64,000 nt of DNA from Bacteroides clarus YIT 12056 (GTDB taxonomy: Bacteria > Bacteroidota > Bacteroidia > Bacteroidales > Bacteroidaceae): contig NZ_FQWK01000001.1 of assembly GCF_900129655.1 (NCBI RefSeq), positions 434,001-498,000 of the forward strand, given 5' to 3'. Position 1 is the stretch's first letter. Each line of letters opens with the position of its first letter. A program made the position numbers and the translations under genes. Positions 17,045 to 27,460 of the stretch are shown here, piece after piece. The notes beneath the pieces were generated by a model. The model searched no databases, was not told where the DNA came from, and was given only the letters and a program-made list of their open reading frames with translations.

Positions 17045-18847
17045 ATGAAACATCAGTTACGCAGTTCGTTCAGTACACAAGGCCGCCGTATGGCAGGTGC
17101 CCGCGCATTGTGGGCGGCCAACGGTATGAAGAAAGAACAGATGGGTAAGCCCATAATCGCGATAGTCAATTCTTTTACCCAGTTTGTACCGGGGCATGTG
17201 CATCTGCATGAAATAGGCCAGTTTGTAAAGGCAGAGATAGAAAAGCAAGGTTGCTTTGCCGCCGAATTCAATACGATTGCCATTGATGACGGTATTGCGA
17301 TGGGGCATGACGGTATGCTGTATTCATTGCCTTCACGCGATATTATAGCCGACAGTGTGGAGTATATGGTGAATGCGCATAAGGCGGATGCCATGGTCTG
17401 CATCAGCAATTGCGACAAGATTACTCCGGGTATGCTCATGGCTGCGATGAGGCTGAACATCCCTACGGTATTCGTTTCCGGAGGTCCTATGGAAGCCGGA
17501 GAATGGAACGGACAGCACCTCGATTTGATTGATGCTATGATTAAGTCGGCTGATGAGAGCGTGAGTGACAATGAGGTTGCCAAGATTGAACAGCACGCTT
17601 GTCCCACTTGCGGATGTTGCTCGGGTATGTTTACCGCCAATTCCATGAACTGTCTGAACGAAGCTATCGGGTTGGCGCTTCCGGGTAATGGTACGATTGT
17701 GGCTACTCATAAAAATCGTAAGGAACTGTTTAAAGATGCCGCCAAACTGATTGTTGAAAACGCTTATAAGTATTACGAGGAAGGAGATGAAAGCGTACTT
17801 CCCCGCAGCATTGCCACTCGTGAAGCTTTTCTGAATGCCATGACATTGGATATTGCAATGGGCGGTTCTACCAATACGGTGCTTCATTTGCTGGCGGTAG
17901 CCCATGAAGCCGGAGCGGATTTCACGATGGATGATATCGATATGTTGTCTCGTAAGACTCCTTGCTTGTGTAAAGTAGCTCCCAATACCCAGAAATATCA
18001 TGTACAGGATGTAAATCGTGCCGGCGGTATCGTTGCCATTATGGGCGAACTTGCCAAAGGCGGCTTGGTGGATACGAATGTACGCCGTGTAGACGGAATG
18101 ACGTTGGCTGAGGAAATAGACCGGTATTGCATCACCGACCCGAATGTTTGTAAGGAAGCAATCAAGAAATATTCCAGTGCCGCTGCCGGAAAGTTCAATC
18201 TGGTACTCGGTTCGCAGGATGCTTATTATAAGGAATTGGACACAGACCGTGCCGAAGGTTGTATCCGTGACCTGCAGCATGCTTATAGCAAGGACGGCGG
18301 ATTGGCTGTACTGAAAGGAAATATAGCGCAGGACGGTTGCGTGGTCAAGACTGCCGGAGTGGACGAAAGTATATGGAAGTTTACCGGTCCTGCCAAAGTT
18401 TTTGATTCACAGGAAGCTGCCTGTGACGGTATTTTGGGTGGAAAGGTTGTCAGCGGCGATGTTGTCGTTATCACTCATGAAGGTCCGAAAGGCGGTCCGG
18501 GTATGCAGGAAATGCTTTATCCTACTTCTTATATCAAATCCCGTCATTTAGGTAAGGAGTGCGCGTTGATTACCGACGGACGCTTTAGTGGCGGTACTTC
18601 CGGGCTGAGCATCGGACATATCTCTCCTGAAGCTGCTGCGGGTGGTAATATCGGTAAGATTCAGGACGGTGACATCATCGAAATAGATATACCGAACCGC
18701 TCTATTAATGTGAAGCTGACGGATGAAGAGTTGGCTGCCCGTCCTATGACACCGGTAACCCGAGACCGCCAAGTGTCGAAAGCGTTGAAAGCGTATGCCA
18801 GTATGGTAAGTTCTGCAGATAAAGGGGCTGTAAGGCTGATAGAATAA
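17045..18847 (+). CDS. ilvD: Dihydroxy-acid dehydratase
   Basis: IlvD dehydrates 2,3-dihydroxy-isovalerate and -methylvalerate to the 2-keto acids of valine and isoleucine. The 600-residue protein has the Fe-S cluster cysteines in [12 protein letters not shown] and the [20 protein letters not shown] segment. The catalytic-site region [15 protein letters not shown] is near the C-terminus. An AGGAGA sequence 9 nt before the ATG is one of the few good Shine-Dalgarno-like sites in the window. It is the first structural gene behind the attenuator and 37 nt from ilvB. Confidence 0.97.
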   Translation: MKHQLRSSFSTQGRRMAGARALWAANGMKKEQMGKPIIAIVNSFTQFVPGHVHLHEIGQFVKAEIEKQGCFAAEFNTIAIDDGIAMGHDGMLYSLPSRDIIADSVEYMVNAHKADAMVCISNCDKITPGMLMAAMRLNIPTVFVSGGPMEAGEWNGQHLDLIDAMIKSADESVSDNEVAKIEQHACPTCGCCSGMFTANSMNCLNEAIGLALPGNGTIVATHKNRKELFKDAAKLIVENAYKYYEEGDESVLPRSIATREAFLNAMTLDIAMGGSTNTVLHLLAVAHEAGADFTMDDIDMLSRKTPCLCKVAPNTQKYHVQDVNRAGGIVAIMGELAKGGLVDTNVRRVDGMTLAEEIDRYCITDPNVCKEAIKKYSSAAAGKFNLVLGSQDAYYKELDTDRAEGCIRDLQHAYSKDGGLAVLKGNIAQDGCVVKTAGVDESIWKFTGPAKVFDSQEAACDGILGGKVVSGDVVVITHEGPKGGPGMQEMLYPTSYIKSRHLGKECALITDGRFSGGTSGLSIGHISPEAAAGGNIGKIQDGDIIEIDIPNRSINVKLTDEELAARPMTPVTRDRQVSKALKAYASMVSSADKGAVRLIE

Positions 18848-18884
18848 TTTAGGAATCCGTGCCCGAAAACAATAATAAATAGAT

Positions 18885-20579
18885 ATGGAAAACTTAATAA
18901 CAGGCGCAGAAGCATTGATGCGCTCTCTGGAACATCAGGGAGTAAAGACCATTTTCGGTTATCCGGGTGGCAGCATCATGCCGGTATTCGATGCCTTATA
19001 CGACCACCGAGAGAATCTGAATCATATCCTTGTTCGCCATGAACAGGGGGCTACTCATGCAGCACAAGGCTTTGCACGTGTATCGGGCGAGGTCGGCGTA
19101 TGTCTGGTCACCAGCGGTCCGGGCGCAACAAATACCATTACAGGTATTGCGGATGCCATGATAGACAGTACACCGATCGTTGTCATTGCCGGACAGGTCG
19201 CTACGGGATTTCTCGGAACAGACGCCTTTCAAGAGGTGGATTTGGTAGGCATTACACAACCTATCACGAAGTGGAGTTACCAGATTCGTCGTGCGGAAGA
19301 CGTTGCATGGGCTGTGGCCCGCGCTTTCTATATTGCACAGAGCGGACGTCCCGGTCCGGTTGTACTGGACTTTGCCAAAAATGCCCAAGTGGATAAGACG
19401 GAATATACTCCTACCAAAGTGGATTATGTACGCAGTTATCTTCCGGTACCCGAAATGGAACAGGAAGCCATACAACAGGCTGCAGATTTGATAAATGAGG
19501 CGGAGCGTCCGTTGGTGTTGGTGGGACAAGGTGTAGAGCTCGGCAATGCGCAGAACGAATTACGTGCTTTCATTGAAAAGGCGGGTATGCCTGCCGGTTG
19601 TACTTTGCTGGGACTTTCCGCATTACCTACGGACCATCCACTGAATAAAGGTATGTTGGGTATGCACGGTAATCTGGGTCCGAATATCAATACCAATAAA
19701 TGCGATGTGCTGATTGCGGTGGGTATGCGCTTTGATGACCGTGTTACGGGTAAAATATCTACTTATGCGTCACAAGCAAAAGTAATTCATTTCGATATCG
19801 ATCCTGCGGAGATAGATAAGAATGTAAAAACGGATGTGGCTGTATTGGGTGACTGTAAAGATACTCTTGCCGCAGTAACCGAATTGCTGAAACCTGCCGA
19901 ACATAAAGAGTGGTTGGAAAGTTTCCTGCCCTACGAACAGATGGAGGAGGAGAAAGTAATCCGTCCCGAGCTGCATCCGACAGGTGATACATTGAGCATG
20001 GGAGAAGTAGTGCGTGCCGTTAGTGAGGCCACGAATAACGAGGCTGTTTTGGTAACGGATGTAGGCCAGAACCAGATGATGTCCGCTCGCTATTTTAAAT
20101 ATAGCAGGGAACGCAGTATTGTCACTTCCGGTGGTTTGGGCACAATGGGCTTCGGTCTTCCTGCCGCTATCGGTGCAACTTTCGGACGCCCCGACCGTAC
20201 GGTTTGCGTCTTTATGGGTGATGGCGGTTTGCAGATGAACTTGCAGGAATTGGGTACGGTAATGGAGCAGAAAGCTCCCGTTAAGATGATTTTGCTGAAC
20301 AATAACTTCCTCGGTAATGTTCGTCAATGGCAGGCTATGTTCTTCAATCACCGTTATTCGTTTACTCCAATGATGAACCCTGACTATATGAAGATCGCTT
20401 CCGCATACGAAATTCCGGCACGTCGGGTATTTACCCGCGAAGAGCTGATGAAAGCCATTGATGAGATGATTGCGGCAGACGGCCCGTTCCTGTTGGAAGC
20501 TTGCGTAGAAGAAGAAGGAAATGTTATGCCGATGACACCTCCGGGTGGCTCTGTGAATCAGATGTTGCTGGAATGCTAA
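18885..20579 (+). CDS. ilvB: Acetolactate synthase large subunit
   Basis: This catalytic subunit condenses pyruvate with pyruvate or 2-ketobutyrate using thiamine diphosphate. The 564-residue protein has the usual three domains: an N-terminal pyrimidine-binding domain with the catalytic Glu in VRHEQGATHAAQG, the middle FAD-fold domain, and a C-terminal pyrophosphate domain with the G-D-G-G-(x)n-N-N motif (GDGGLQMN to LLNNNFLG). It pairs with the regulatory subunit encoded downstream, after a 133-nt gap that contains a heptamer-repeat hairpin. Confidence 0.97.
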   Translation: MENLITGAEALMRSLEHQGVKTIFGYPGGSIMPVFDALYDHRENLNHILVRHEQGATHAAQGFARVSGEVGVCLVTSGPGATNTITGIADAMIDSTPIVVIAGQVATGFLGTDAFQEVDLVGITQPITKWSYQIRRAEDVAWAVARAFYIAQSGRPGPVVLDFAKNAQVDKTEYTPTKVDYVRSYLPVPEMEQEAIQQAADLINEAERPLVLVGQGVELGNAQNELRAFIEKAGMPAGCTLLGLSALPTDHPLNKGMLGMHGNLGPNINTNKCDVLIAVGMRFDDRVTGKISTYASQAKVIHFDIDPAEIDKNVKTDVAVLGDCKDTLAAVTELLKPAEHKEWLESFLPYEQMEEEKVIRPELHPTGDTLSMGEVVRAVSEATNNEAVLVTDVGQNQMMSARYFKYSRERSIVTSGGLGTMGFGLPAAIGATFGRPDRTVCVFMGDGGLQMNLQELGTVMEQKAPVKMILLNNNFLGNVRQWQAMFFNHRYSFTPMMNPDYMKIASAYEIPARRVFTREELMKAIDEMIAADGPFLLEACVEEEGNVMPMTPPGGSVNQMLLEC

Positions 20580-20583
20580 TATA

Positions 20584-20706
20584 AATGAAGAATTGAGAAT
20601 TAAGAATGAAGAATTCCGGGATGTTTCTCTTTTATTCTACATTCTTCATTAAGGAGATATATACAAAATGTAATTCTTCATTCTTCATTTTTCATTCTTA
20701 ATTAAA
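20584..20706. repeat. Imperfect heptamer-repeat hairpin between ilvB and ilvN
   Basis: The left part carries repeated GAATGAAGAATT / AATTGAGAATTAAG words (20584-20615), and the right part carries their complements such as AATTCTTCATTCTTCATT (from 20672). The arms pair imperfectly around a central region with TTCTACATTCTTCATT. It is related in style to the hairpins at 15871 and 63444. It fills the only long gap in the ilv operon and has no T-run on the plus strand. Confidence 0.7.
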
Positions 20707-20712
20707 AAAGGT

Positions 20713-21273
20713 ATGGACAAGACATTATATACAATTATCGTTCATTCGGAGAACTTTGCAGGTTTGCTGAATCAGGTAACGGCGGTATTTACCCGCCGAC
20801 AAATCAATATCGAGAGTTTGAACGTTTCGGCATCCTCCATCAAGGGGGTACATAAATATACCATTACAGCTTGGACGGACAAGGATACTATCGAGAAGGT
20901 GACAAAACAAATCACCAAAAAGATAGATGTGCTGCAGGCGCACTATTTTACGGATGATGAAATCTATCAGCATGAGATCGCGCTTTACAAGATAACGACT
21001 CCCACCTTGGAGGAGAAGCCGGAAGTATCTAAAATTATCCGTAAATACAATGCGCGTATCGTGGAGGTAAATTCCGTATTCTCTATTGTAGAGAAGAACG
21101 GCATGAGTGAAGAGATAACCAATCTCTATGAGGAGCTTCGTGCGTTGGAGTGTGTGCTCCAATTTGTACGTTCCGGCCGTGTGGCTATCACAACAAGTTG
21201 CTTTGAACGTGTAAATGAATATTTGGCGGATCGTGAAGCGAAATATCGCCGGAGTAAAGAACAACAAGAATAA
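20713..21273 (+). CDS. ilvN: Acetolactate synthase small (regulatory) subunit
   Basis: The 186-residue protein starts with an ACT domain (YTIIVHSENFAGLLNQVTAVFTRRQINIESLNV), the valine-binding feedback domain of the small subunit, followed by the C-terminal activating domain with the RSGRVAI block. Its stop codon TAA overlaps the ATG of the next gene by one base, so the thioesterase is translationally coupled to it. It is longer than E. coli IlvN (about 96 residues) and in the range of IlvH-type subunits. Confidence 0.95.
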   Translation: MDKTLYTIIVHSENFAGLLNQVTAVFTRRQINIESLNVSASSIKGVHKYTITAWTDKDTIEKVTKQITKKIDVLQAHYFTDDEIYQHEIALYKITTPTLEEKPEVSKIIRKYNARIVEVNSVFSIVEKNGMSEEITNLYEELRALECVLQFVRSGRVAITTSCFERVNEYLADREAKYRRSKEQQE

Positions 21274-22022
21274 TGAGTGAGAATAACAAAATAGGAACTT
21301 ATAGGTTTGTTGCGGAACCGTTTCATGTGGACTTTACCGGGCGCCTGACAATGGGTGTGCTTGGTAACCATCTGTTGAACTGTGCAGGGTTTCATGCTAC
21401 GGAACGCGGTTTCGGTATCGCAACCTTGAATGAGGATAATTATACGTGGGTGCTGTCGCGTTTGGCTATCGAGTTGGACGAGATGCCGTATCAATACGAG
21501 GATTTCTCTATCCAGACTTGGGTGGAAAATGTATACCGCCTCTTTACCGACCGTAACTTTGCCATTATCAATAAAGATGGAAAGAAAATAGGGTATGCTC
21601 GTTCCGTATGGGCGATGATTAGTCTCAATACCCGTAAGCCTGCCGATTTGCTGGCTTTGCATGGCGGCAGTATCGTGGACTATGTGTGCGACGAACTTTG
21701 CCCCATCGAAAAACCTTCGCGCATAAAAGTGACTTCTATGGAACCGGCTTCTTCCCTGAATGCCAGATATAGCGATATTGATATTAACGGGCACGTAAAC
21801 AGCATCCGTTATATCGAGCATATTCTTGATTTATTTCCGATAGAGTTGTATAAGGAGAGCCGTATCCGTCGTTTTGAAATGGCGTATGTAGCCGAGAGTT
21901 ATTACGGTGACGAGCTTACTTTTTATAAGGATTATGTCGGTGACGGCACGTATGATGTGGAAGTTAGAAAGAATGGTAACGAAGTGGTTTGTCGTTCTAA
22001 AGTGATATTTGTAGGAAAATAA
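21273..22022 (+). CDS. Acyl-ACP thioesterase
   Basis: The 249-residue protein is of the bacterial FatA/FatB-like acyl-ACP thioesterase type. It has a double hot-dog fold with two half-domains, the second containing the active-site signature D-I-N-G-H-V-N-S-I-R-Y-I-E (near residue 172). The family hydrolyses acyl-ACP to release free fatty acids. It sits inside the ilv operon, overlapping ilvN by one base and followed by ilvC after 51 nt. Since Bacteroides membranes are rich in branched-chain fatty acids primed from branched-chain keto-acid products, a link in supply or regulation is plausible but inferred. Confidence 0.9.
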   Translation: MSENNKIGTYRFVAEPFHVDFTGRLTMGVLGNHLLNCAGFHATERGFGIATLNEDNYTWVLSRLAIELDEMPYQYEDFSIQTWVENVYRLFTDRNFAIINKDGKKIGYARSVWAMISLNTRKPADLLALHGGSIVDYVCDELCPIEKPSRIKVTSMEPASSLNARYSDIDINGHVNSIRYIEHILDLFPIELYKESRIRRFEMAYVAESYYGDELTFYKDYVGDGTYDVEVRKNGNEVVCRSKVIFVGK

Positions 22023-22073
22023 TTTATTAATCAATTAGTTGGCGTAAGCCATAAATAAAAATTAAAACAAAAA

Positions 22074-23117
22074 ATGGCACAATTGAATTTTGGCGGTGTT
22101 ATTGAAAATGTAATGACCCGCGAAGAATTTCCTTTGGAAAAAGCACGTGAGATTTTAAAGGATGAAACAATCGCAGTTATCGGTTACGGTGTACAAGGTC
22201 CCGGTCAGGCTTGTAACCTGCGCGACAATGGTTTCAATGTAATCGTAGGCCAGCGTCAGGGTAAGACTTATGAAAAAGCTGTTGCAGACGGATGGGTTCC
22301 GGGTGAAACTCTGTTCAGCATTGAAGATGCTTGCCAAAAAGGTACTATTATTATGTGTCTTTTGTCTGATGCAGCCGTAATGTCCGTATGGCCTACCATG
22401 AAACCGTTCCTGACACCCGGAAAGGCTCTTTACTTCTCTCATGGTTTCGCTATTACATGGAGCGATCGTACCGGTGTAGTTCCTCCTACGGATATCGATG
22501 TTATCATGGTTGCTCCTAAAGGTTCGGGTACGTCATTGCGTACAATGTTCCTCGAAGGCCGCGGCTTGAATTCTTCTTACGCTATCTATCAGGATGCTAC
22601 CGGCAAGGCTTTGGACAGAACGCTTGCGTTAGGCATCGGTATCGGTTCCGGTTATTTGTTTGAAACTACTTTCATCCGTGAAGCTACTTCAGACTTGACA
22701 GGTGAACGCGGCTCTTTGATGGGCGCTATCCAGGGATTACTGTTGGCTCAATACGAGGTTTTGCGTGAAAACGGCCATACTCCGTCGGAAGCTTTCAATG
22801 AAACGGTTGAAGAATTGACTCAGTCATTGATGCCGTTGTTTGCAAAGAACGGTATGGACTGGATGTACGCCAACTGTTCTACTACAGCTCAACGCGGTGC
22901 GTTGGATTGGATGACTCCGTTCCACGATGCTATCAAACCGGTTGTACAGAAATTGTATCAGAGCGTTAAGTCCGGTAACGAAGCTCAGATTTCTATTGAC
23001 AGTAACTCTAAGCCTGATTATCGTGAGAAACTGAACGAAGAACTAAAAGCGTTGCGTGAAAGTGAAATGTGGCAGACTGCCGTAACGGTTCGTAAACTCC
23101 GTCCGGAAAATAACTGA
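22074..23117 (+). CDS. ilvC: Ketol-acid reductoisomerase
   Basis: IlvC isomerises and reduces acetolactate or acetohydroxybutyrate with NADPH and magnesium. The 347-residue protein has the nucleotide-binding segment IAVIGYGVQGPGQACNLRDNG, then a VIVGQRQGK loop whose Arg and Lys suit NADPH phosphate binding. A PKGSG block and the C-terminal knotted domain carry the metal ligands (SDLTGERGSLMG). It is the last gene of the ilv operon; an intrinsic terminator follows 27 nt after its stop. Confidence 0.97.
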   Translation: MAQLNFGGVIENVMTREEFPLEKAREILKDETIAVIGYGVQGPGQACNLRDNGFNVIVGQRQGKTYEKAVADGWVPGETLFSIEDACQKGTIIMCLLSDAAVMSVWPTMKPFLTPGKALYFSHGFAITWSDRTGVVPPTDIDVIMVAPKGSGTSLRTMFLEGRGLNSSYAIYQDATGKALDRTLALGIGIGSGYLFETTFIREATSDLTGERGSLMGAIQGLLLAQYEVLRENGHTPSEAFNETVEELTQSLMPLFAKNGMDWMYANCSTTAQRGALDWMTPFHDAIKPVVQKLYQSVKSGNEAQISIDSNSKPDYREKLNEELKALRESEMWQTAVTVRKLRPENN

Positions 23118-23144
23118 TTCCTGATATAAATCAGAGAATAATAA

Positions 23145-23179
23145 AAACCTCTTTCAATTTATGTTGAGAGAGGTTTTTT
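23145..23179. terminator. Terminator between ilvC and the convergent helicase
   Basis: AAACCTCTTTCAA (23145-23157) pairs with TTGAGAGAGGTTT (23164-23176) with one T-G wobble, followed by a T-run to 23179. The A-run before the left arm gives a weaker T-run on the minus strand, so it may serve both genes. Confidence 0.9.
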
Positions 23180-25077
23180 CATTGCTTGTCATTAATGGTT
23201 CTTACATATTCAAGCAGCCTCTTATAGAAAGTGTGGTGGCTTAGCGTCGTTGCTTCTCCCAGGATAACCAACTTCATGCGCGCCCTTGTTATTGCTACAT
23301 TCATTCTGCGTAAATCGTTCAGGAAACCGATTTGTCCTTCTTCATTGGCACGTACCAAACTGATAAAGATAACGTCACGTTCCTGCCCTTGAAACCCGTC
23401 AACGGTATTGACTGTTATCAAACTGCGGTAAGGACGTAATGAAGCGCTGCTTTTTATTTTTCCCCGCAAGTATTGTACTTGTGCCTTGTAGGGCGAGATT
23501 AGTCCGAAGTCGATTCGCTCCTCGAGAATGCGGCTACCGCCTATTCGTTGAATGTAAGCTTCCAGTTCTTTTAGTAATAAGTGGGCTTCCTCTTTGTTGA
23601 TACGTCCGAATGTTTCTCCGACAAATTCTTCCTTGAAATCCATTTCGGAGGTGTCAAGCCAAGTAATGGGTGTGTCCCAATCTAATATTCCCCGGTGGCG
23701 TATTTCGGGAGCCGCTTCCAGTGCTCCGTCATAAAACCAATCTGAGGAGAAACGCATGATATCCTCATGCATGCGATACTGCACTTTCAGTAAAGATACG
23801 ACAGACGGTTTGTTGGCTACCACCTTTTCCATTAAAGTTTGTTCCAGTCCACTACGTGCGGCTTCATAACATTTGATGGTAGGGGGGAGCTGGCAGTGGT
23901 CTCCTGCCAACACTACCCGGTCTGCCTTACGGATGGCTATCCAACAAGCGGCTTCCAAAGCCTGGGCGGCTTCATCAATGAACAGTGTACCGAAACGGCG
24001 CCCGTTTAAAAGGCGATGATTGCTGCTTACAAGCGTAGAAGCGATGACATGGGCGCTATCGAACAGTTCGGCATTGATTTGTATTTCCAGTGTTGTGGCA
24101 CGGTCGCGCAGACGGCTCATGCGGCTACGTATTCCTTCGCGTTCATCGTAACTGCCGTGGCGGGCTTTACCGCCCAATTGCCGCAGTTCTTTACGGATAC
24201 TCCATAATTCAGGATAAAGCGGATGGTTTTCAAAACGGCGTTCGTACGTAAAAGACAGCATTTTGTCATTGACACGTGTGGGGTTGCCGATTCGTAGAAC
24301 GTTTACGCCTCTGTCCACCAACTTTTCGGAAATCCAATCGACAGCCATATTGCTTTGGGCGCATACCAATACTTGAGGTTCACGATGTAGAGTTTCGTAG
24401 ATAGCTTCTACAAGCGTAGTGGTTTTTCCTGTTCCCGGGGGACCGTGTACGATGGCTGTATCGCGAGCGCATAATACTTTGTTTACGGCAGTTTCCTGAG
24501 TAGAATTCAACCAAGGGAAACGTACCGGGTAAAGTTCACGGAATCCGGCTCTGACCGTACCCAACAGAATATCCCGCAATTCTGCAAGACGATTGCCTTT
24601 TGCACGAAGGACATCTTCCAGCGCCTCGAACATCGTGCGGTAAGAGGTTTCGTCGAAATAAAGCTGAACTCCGAGATTATCGGCGGATTGTATATCCATG
24701 ATAGTTCCCGCACCGGGCATAATCACTACCATGTATGCCTCGTTTGCATAACTGACGGTGGCTGTAAAGTTAAAGTAAGTGATTTTTCCATCGGCGGATT
24801 GGCGGAAGAAACAGACGGGACGTCCGAATTCAAAGTTATGTTCTATATCGGTATTCTCGGTATGTGTAATTTCTATTACTAATTGATTCAACGAATTATA
24901 GTAACTTCGACCCGGTGAGGCAGGATACCAGCAAAGTCCCCGTTTGATTTTTCGGGCGACACCCATATTCTCTGTCTGTCGTTTGAATTCTTCTTTTTCG
25001 TATTCGTATTCCATACGTAGCAGGAGTTGCTGCCGTTGGAGATGTATAATGGGACTGTTCGTATCTTGTTCTTTCAT
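23179..25077 (-). CDS. Superfamily 1 DNA/RNA helicase, IGHMBP2/SMUBP-2-like
   Basis: The 632-residue protein is a superfamily 1B (Upf1-like) helicase. It has Walker A G-P-P-G-T-G-K-T-T at residues 212-220, Walker B D-E-A-A-Q-A-L-E-A, GDHCQLPPT (motif III), QYRMHE (motif IV), TVDGFQGQERD (motif V) and a motif VI NVAITRAR. The N-terminal 200 residues are an accessory domain with an OB-like fold. It is cytoplasmic, monocistronic, and of unknown cellular role in Bacteroides; the family unwinds 5'-to-3' in characterised members. Confidence 0.93.
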   Translation of the reverse strand: MKEQDTNSPIIHLQRQQLLLRMEYEYEKEEFKRQTENMGVARKIKRGLCWYPASPGRSYYNSLNQLVIEITHTENTDIEHNFEFGRPVCFFRQSADGKITYFNFTATVSYANEAYMVVIMPGAGTIMDIQSADNLGVQLYFDETSYRTMFEALEDVLRAKGNRLAELRDILLGTVRAGFRELYPVRFPWLNSTQETAVNKVLCARDTAIVHGPPGTGKTTTLVEAIYETLHREPQVLVCAQSNMAVDWISEKLVDRGVNVLRIGNPTRVNDKMLSFTYERRFENHPLYPELWSIRKELRQLGGKARHGSYDEREGIRSRMSRLRDRATTLEIQINAELFDSAHVIASTLVSSNHRLLNGRRFGTLFIDEAAQALEAACWIAIRKADRVVLAGDHCQLPPTIKCYEAARSGLEQTLMEKVVANKPSVVSLLKVQYRMHEDIMRFSSDWFYDGALEAAPEIRHRGILDWDTPITWLDTSEMDFKEEFVGETFGRINKEEAHLLLKELEAYIQRIGGSRILEERIDFGLISPYKAQVQYLRGKIKSSASLRPYRSLITVNTVDGFQGQERDVIFISLVRANEEGQIGFLNDLRRMNVAITRARMKLVILGEATTLSHHTFYKRLLEYVRTINDKQ

Positions 25078-25082
25078 ATCTG

Positions 25083-25090
25083 CAAAGGTA
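25083..25090 (-). promoter_or_regulatory. Probable -7 element of the helicase gene
   Basis: CAAAGGTA on the plus strand reads TACCTTTG on the minus strand, only 6 nt before the ATG at 25077. If used, the transcript would be leaderless or nearly so. Confidence 0.4.
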
Positions 25091-25213
25091 ATAAATCTCA
25101 GTCTTTAGGGGAAGAAATGCTTTATTTTGTTAAACTTTTCCTTATTTTAATTTGTTTATTATATTAATTTGTAATCTTTACAATATTGAAAAACTAAAAA
25201 AATAAGAGTGGTT

Positions 25214-27457
25214 ATGGTATATGATTTAACAATGCTCAAAACGTTTTATGCACTTTATGAGAGGAAAATAGAACGTATTCGGACTATATTGCAACGTCCG
25301 TTGACTTTAGCGGAAAAAATCTTGTATGCTCATTTGTATGATGAGAAGAATGTGAAGAACTATAAACGCGGCGAAGACTATGTAAACTTTCGTCCCGACC
25401 GTGTGGCTATGCAGGATGCAACTGCGCAGATGGCTTTATTGCAGTTTATGAATGCCGGTCGTGATGAGGCGGCGGTTCCTTCGACCGTACATTGTGACCA
25501 TTTGATTCAGGCTTACAAAGGGGCAAAAGAAGATATTGCCACTGCAACCAAAACGAACGAGGAAGTGTATAAGTTCCTTCGGGATGTTTCTTCCCGTTAC
25601 GGTATCGGTTTCTGGCAACCCGGAGCAGGTATCATTCATCAAGTTGTGTTGGAAAACTATGCTTTTCCCGGTGGTATGATGGTAGGTACCGATTCTCATA
25701 CTCCGAATGCCGGCGGTTTGGGTATGGTGGCTATCGGTGTAGGCGGTGCTGATGCGGTGGATGTAATGACCGGTATGGAATGGGAACTGAAAATGCCCCG
25801 CTTGATCGGTGTCCGTCTTACAGGAACATTAAACGGATGGGCGGCTCCTAAAGATGTTATTCTGAAGTTGGCGGGAATTCTGACAGTCAAAGGCGGAACG
25901 AATGCCATTATCGAATATTTCGGGTCGGGTACCGCTTCGCTTTCGGCTACCGGAAAGGCTACGATTTGTAATATGGGTGCGGAAGTAGGTGCCACTACCT
26001 CTCTTTTTCCTTATGACGAGCGTATGGCTGCTTATCTGAAAGCTACCGGACGTGCGGAAGTGGCGGATATGGCTACTGCCGTTGCCGCAGGGCTTCGTAC
26101 CGATGACGAGGTGGTTGCAAATCCGGAGAAGTACTATGACCGTATTATCGACATAGACCTTTCTACATTGGAACCTTATATCAACGGACCGTTTACTCCG
26201 GATGCGGCTACGCCTATTTCTGAATTTTCCGAGAAAGTTTTAAAGAACGGTTATCCTCGTAAGATGGAAGTGGGGCTCATTGGTTCCTGTACCAATTCAT
26301 CTTATCAGGATTTGAGTCGTGCGGTATCTTTGGCGCGTCAGGTAACGGCGAAACATTTACATGTGGCCGCTCCTTTGATTGTCAATCCGGGTTCGGAACG
26401 CATACGTGCGACAGCAGAGCGTGACGGTATGATTGACGCTTTTGAAAAAATAGGCGCTACAATTATGGCAAATGCCTGCGGACCTTGTATCGGACAGTGG
26501 AAGCGTGTGACCGATGATCCTACCCGCAAGAATTCTATCGTAACTTCTTTCAATCGGAATTTTGCCAAACGGGCGGACGGTAATCCGAATACATACGCGT
26601 TTGTAGCCTCTCCCGAACTGACCATGGCGTTGACTATTGCCGGGGATTTGTGTTTTAATCCGCTGAAAGATACATTGGTGAATGCCGACGGTGAAAGGGT
26701 TAAGCTCTCCGAACCCGTAGGCGAAGAACTGCCTCTAAAGGGATTTACGGCAGGAAGTGAGGGATATACCGCACCTTCCAATGTAAAGGCGGATATTGTG
26801 GTAGAGCCTCAGTCACAGCGCTTACAACTCCTTACTCCTTTCCCTGCCTGGGATGGCGCAGACTTACTGAATATGCCTCTGTTGATTAAGACGCAGGGCA
26901 AGTGTACTACCGATCATATATCGATGGCAGGTCCGTGGCTCCGTTTTCGCGGACACTTGGAGAATATCTCGGATAATATGTTAATGGGTGCTGTCAATGC
27001 TTTCAACGGAGAAACAAATAAAGTATGGAACCGCTCTACAAACACGTACGGAACAGTTTCCGGTACGGCTAAATTGTATAAATCGGAAGGGATTCCTTCC
27101 ATTGTCGTTGCCGAAGAAAACTATGGTGAGGGTTCCAGTCGTGAGCATGCTGCTATGGAACCTCGTTTTCTGAATGTACGTACTATCTTGGCTAAAAGCT
27201 TCGCGCGTATTCACGAGACGAATTTGAAGAAACAAGGCATGCTGGCGCTGACTTTTATCGATAAGGCGGATTATGATAAGATTCAGGAGCATGATTTACT
27301 GTCTGTTGTGGGCTTGAAAGATTTTGTTCCGGAACGTAACTTGACGGTGGTACTCCATCACGAGGACGGAAGTCAAGAAAGTTTTGAAGTACAACATACG
27401 TATAATGAACAGCAGATAGGCTGGTTTCGTGCCGGTTCTGCATTAAATGCACGATAG
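25214..27457 (+). CDS. Aconitate hydratase
   Basis: Aconitase interconverts citrate and isocitrate through a [4Fe-4S] cluster. The 747-residue protein (start ATG at 25214; an upstream GTG at 25208 is less likely) has the substrate-loop motif [11 protein letters not shown], the cluster ligands in IGSCTNSS and ACGPCIGQW, and a C-terminal swivel domain with [10 protein letters not shown]. It resembles the mitochondrial/AcnA-like class of Bacteroidetes more than AcnB, because the swivel domain is C-terminal. It is the first of three genes encoding the citrate-to-2-oxoglutarate branch; icd follows 3 nt later. Confidence 0.95.
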   Translation: MVYDLTMLKTFYALYERKIERIRTILQRPLTLAEKILYAHLYDEKNVKNYKRGEDYVNFRPDRVAMQDATAQMALLQFMNAGRDEAAVPSTVHCDHLIQAYKGAKEDIATATKTNEEVYKFLRDVSSRYGIGFWQPGAGIIHQVVLENYAFPGGMMVGTDSHTPNAGGLGMVAIGVGGADAVDVMTGMEWELKMPRLIGVRLTGTLNGWAAPKDVILKLAGILTVKGGTNAIIEYFGSGTASLSATGKATICNMGAEVGATTSLFPYDERMAAYLKATGRAEVADMATAVAAGLRTDDEVVANPEKYYDRIIDIDLSTLEPYINGPFTPDAATPISEFSEKVLKNGYPRKMEVGLIGSCTNSSYQDLSRAVSLARQVTAKHLHVAAPLIVNPGSERIRATAERDGMIDAFEKIGATIMANACGPCIGQWKRVTDDPTRKNSIVTSFNRNFAKRADGNPNTYAFVASPELTMALTIAGDLCFNPLKDTLVNADGERVKLSEPVGEELPLKGFTAGSEGYTAPSNVKADIVVEPQSQRLQLLTPFPAWDGADLLNMPLLIKTQGKCTTDHISMAGPWLRFRGHLENISDNMLMGAVNAFNGETNKVWNRSTNTYGTVSGTAKLYKSEGIPSIVVAEENYGEGSSREHAAMEPRFLNVRTILAKSFARIHETNLKKQGMLALTFIDKADYDKIQEHDLLSVVGLKDFVPERNLTVVLHHEDGSQESFEVQHTYNEQQIGWFRAGSALNAR

Positions 27458-27460
27458 AAT

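Noticed and set aside
17333-18280. 315-codon minus-strand frame across ilvD
   Set aside because: Shadow frame of a highly conserved gene; composition (His, Gln, Ile rich) is typical of antisense reading.
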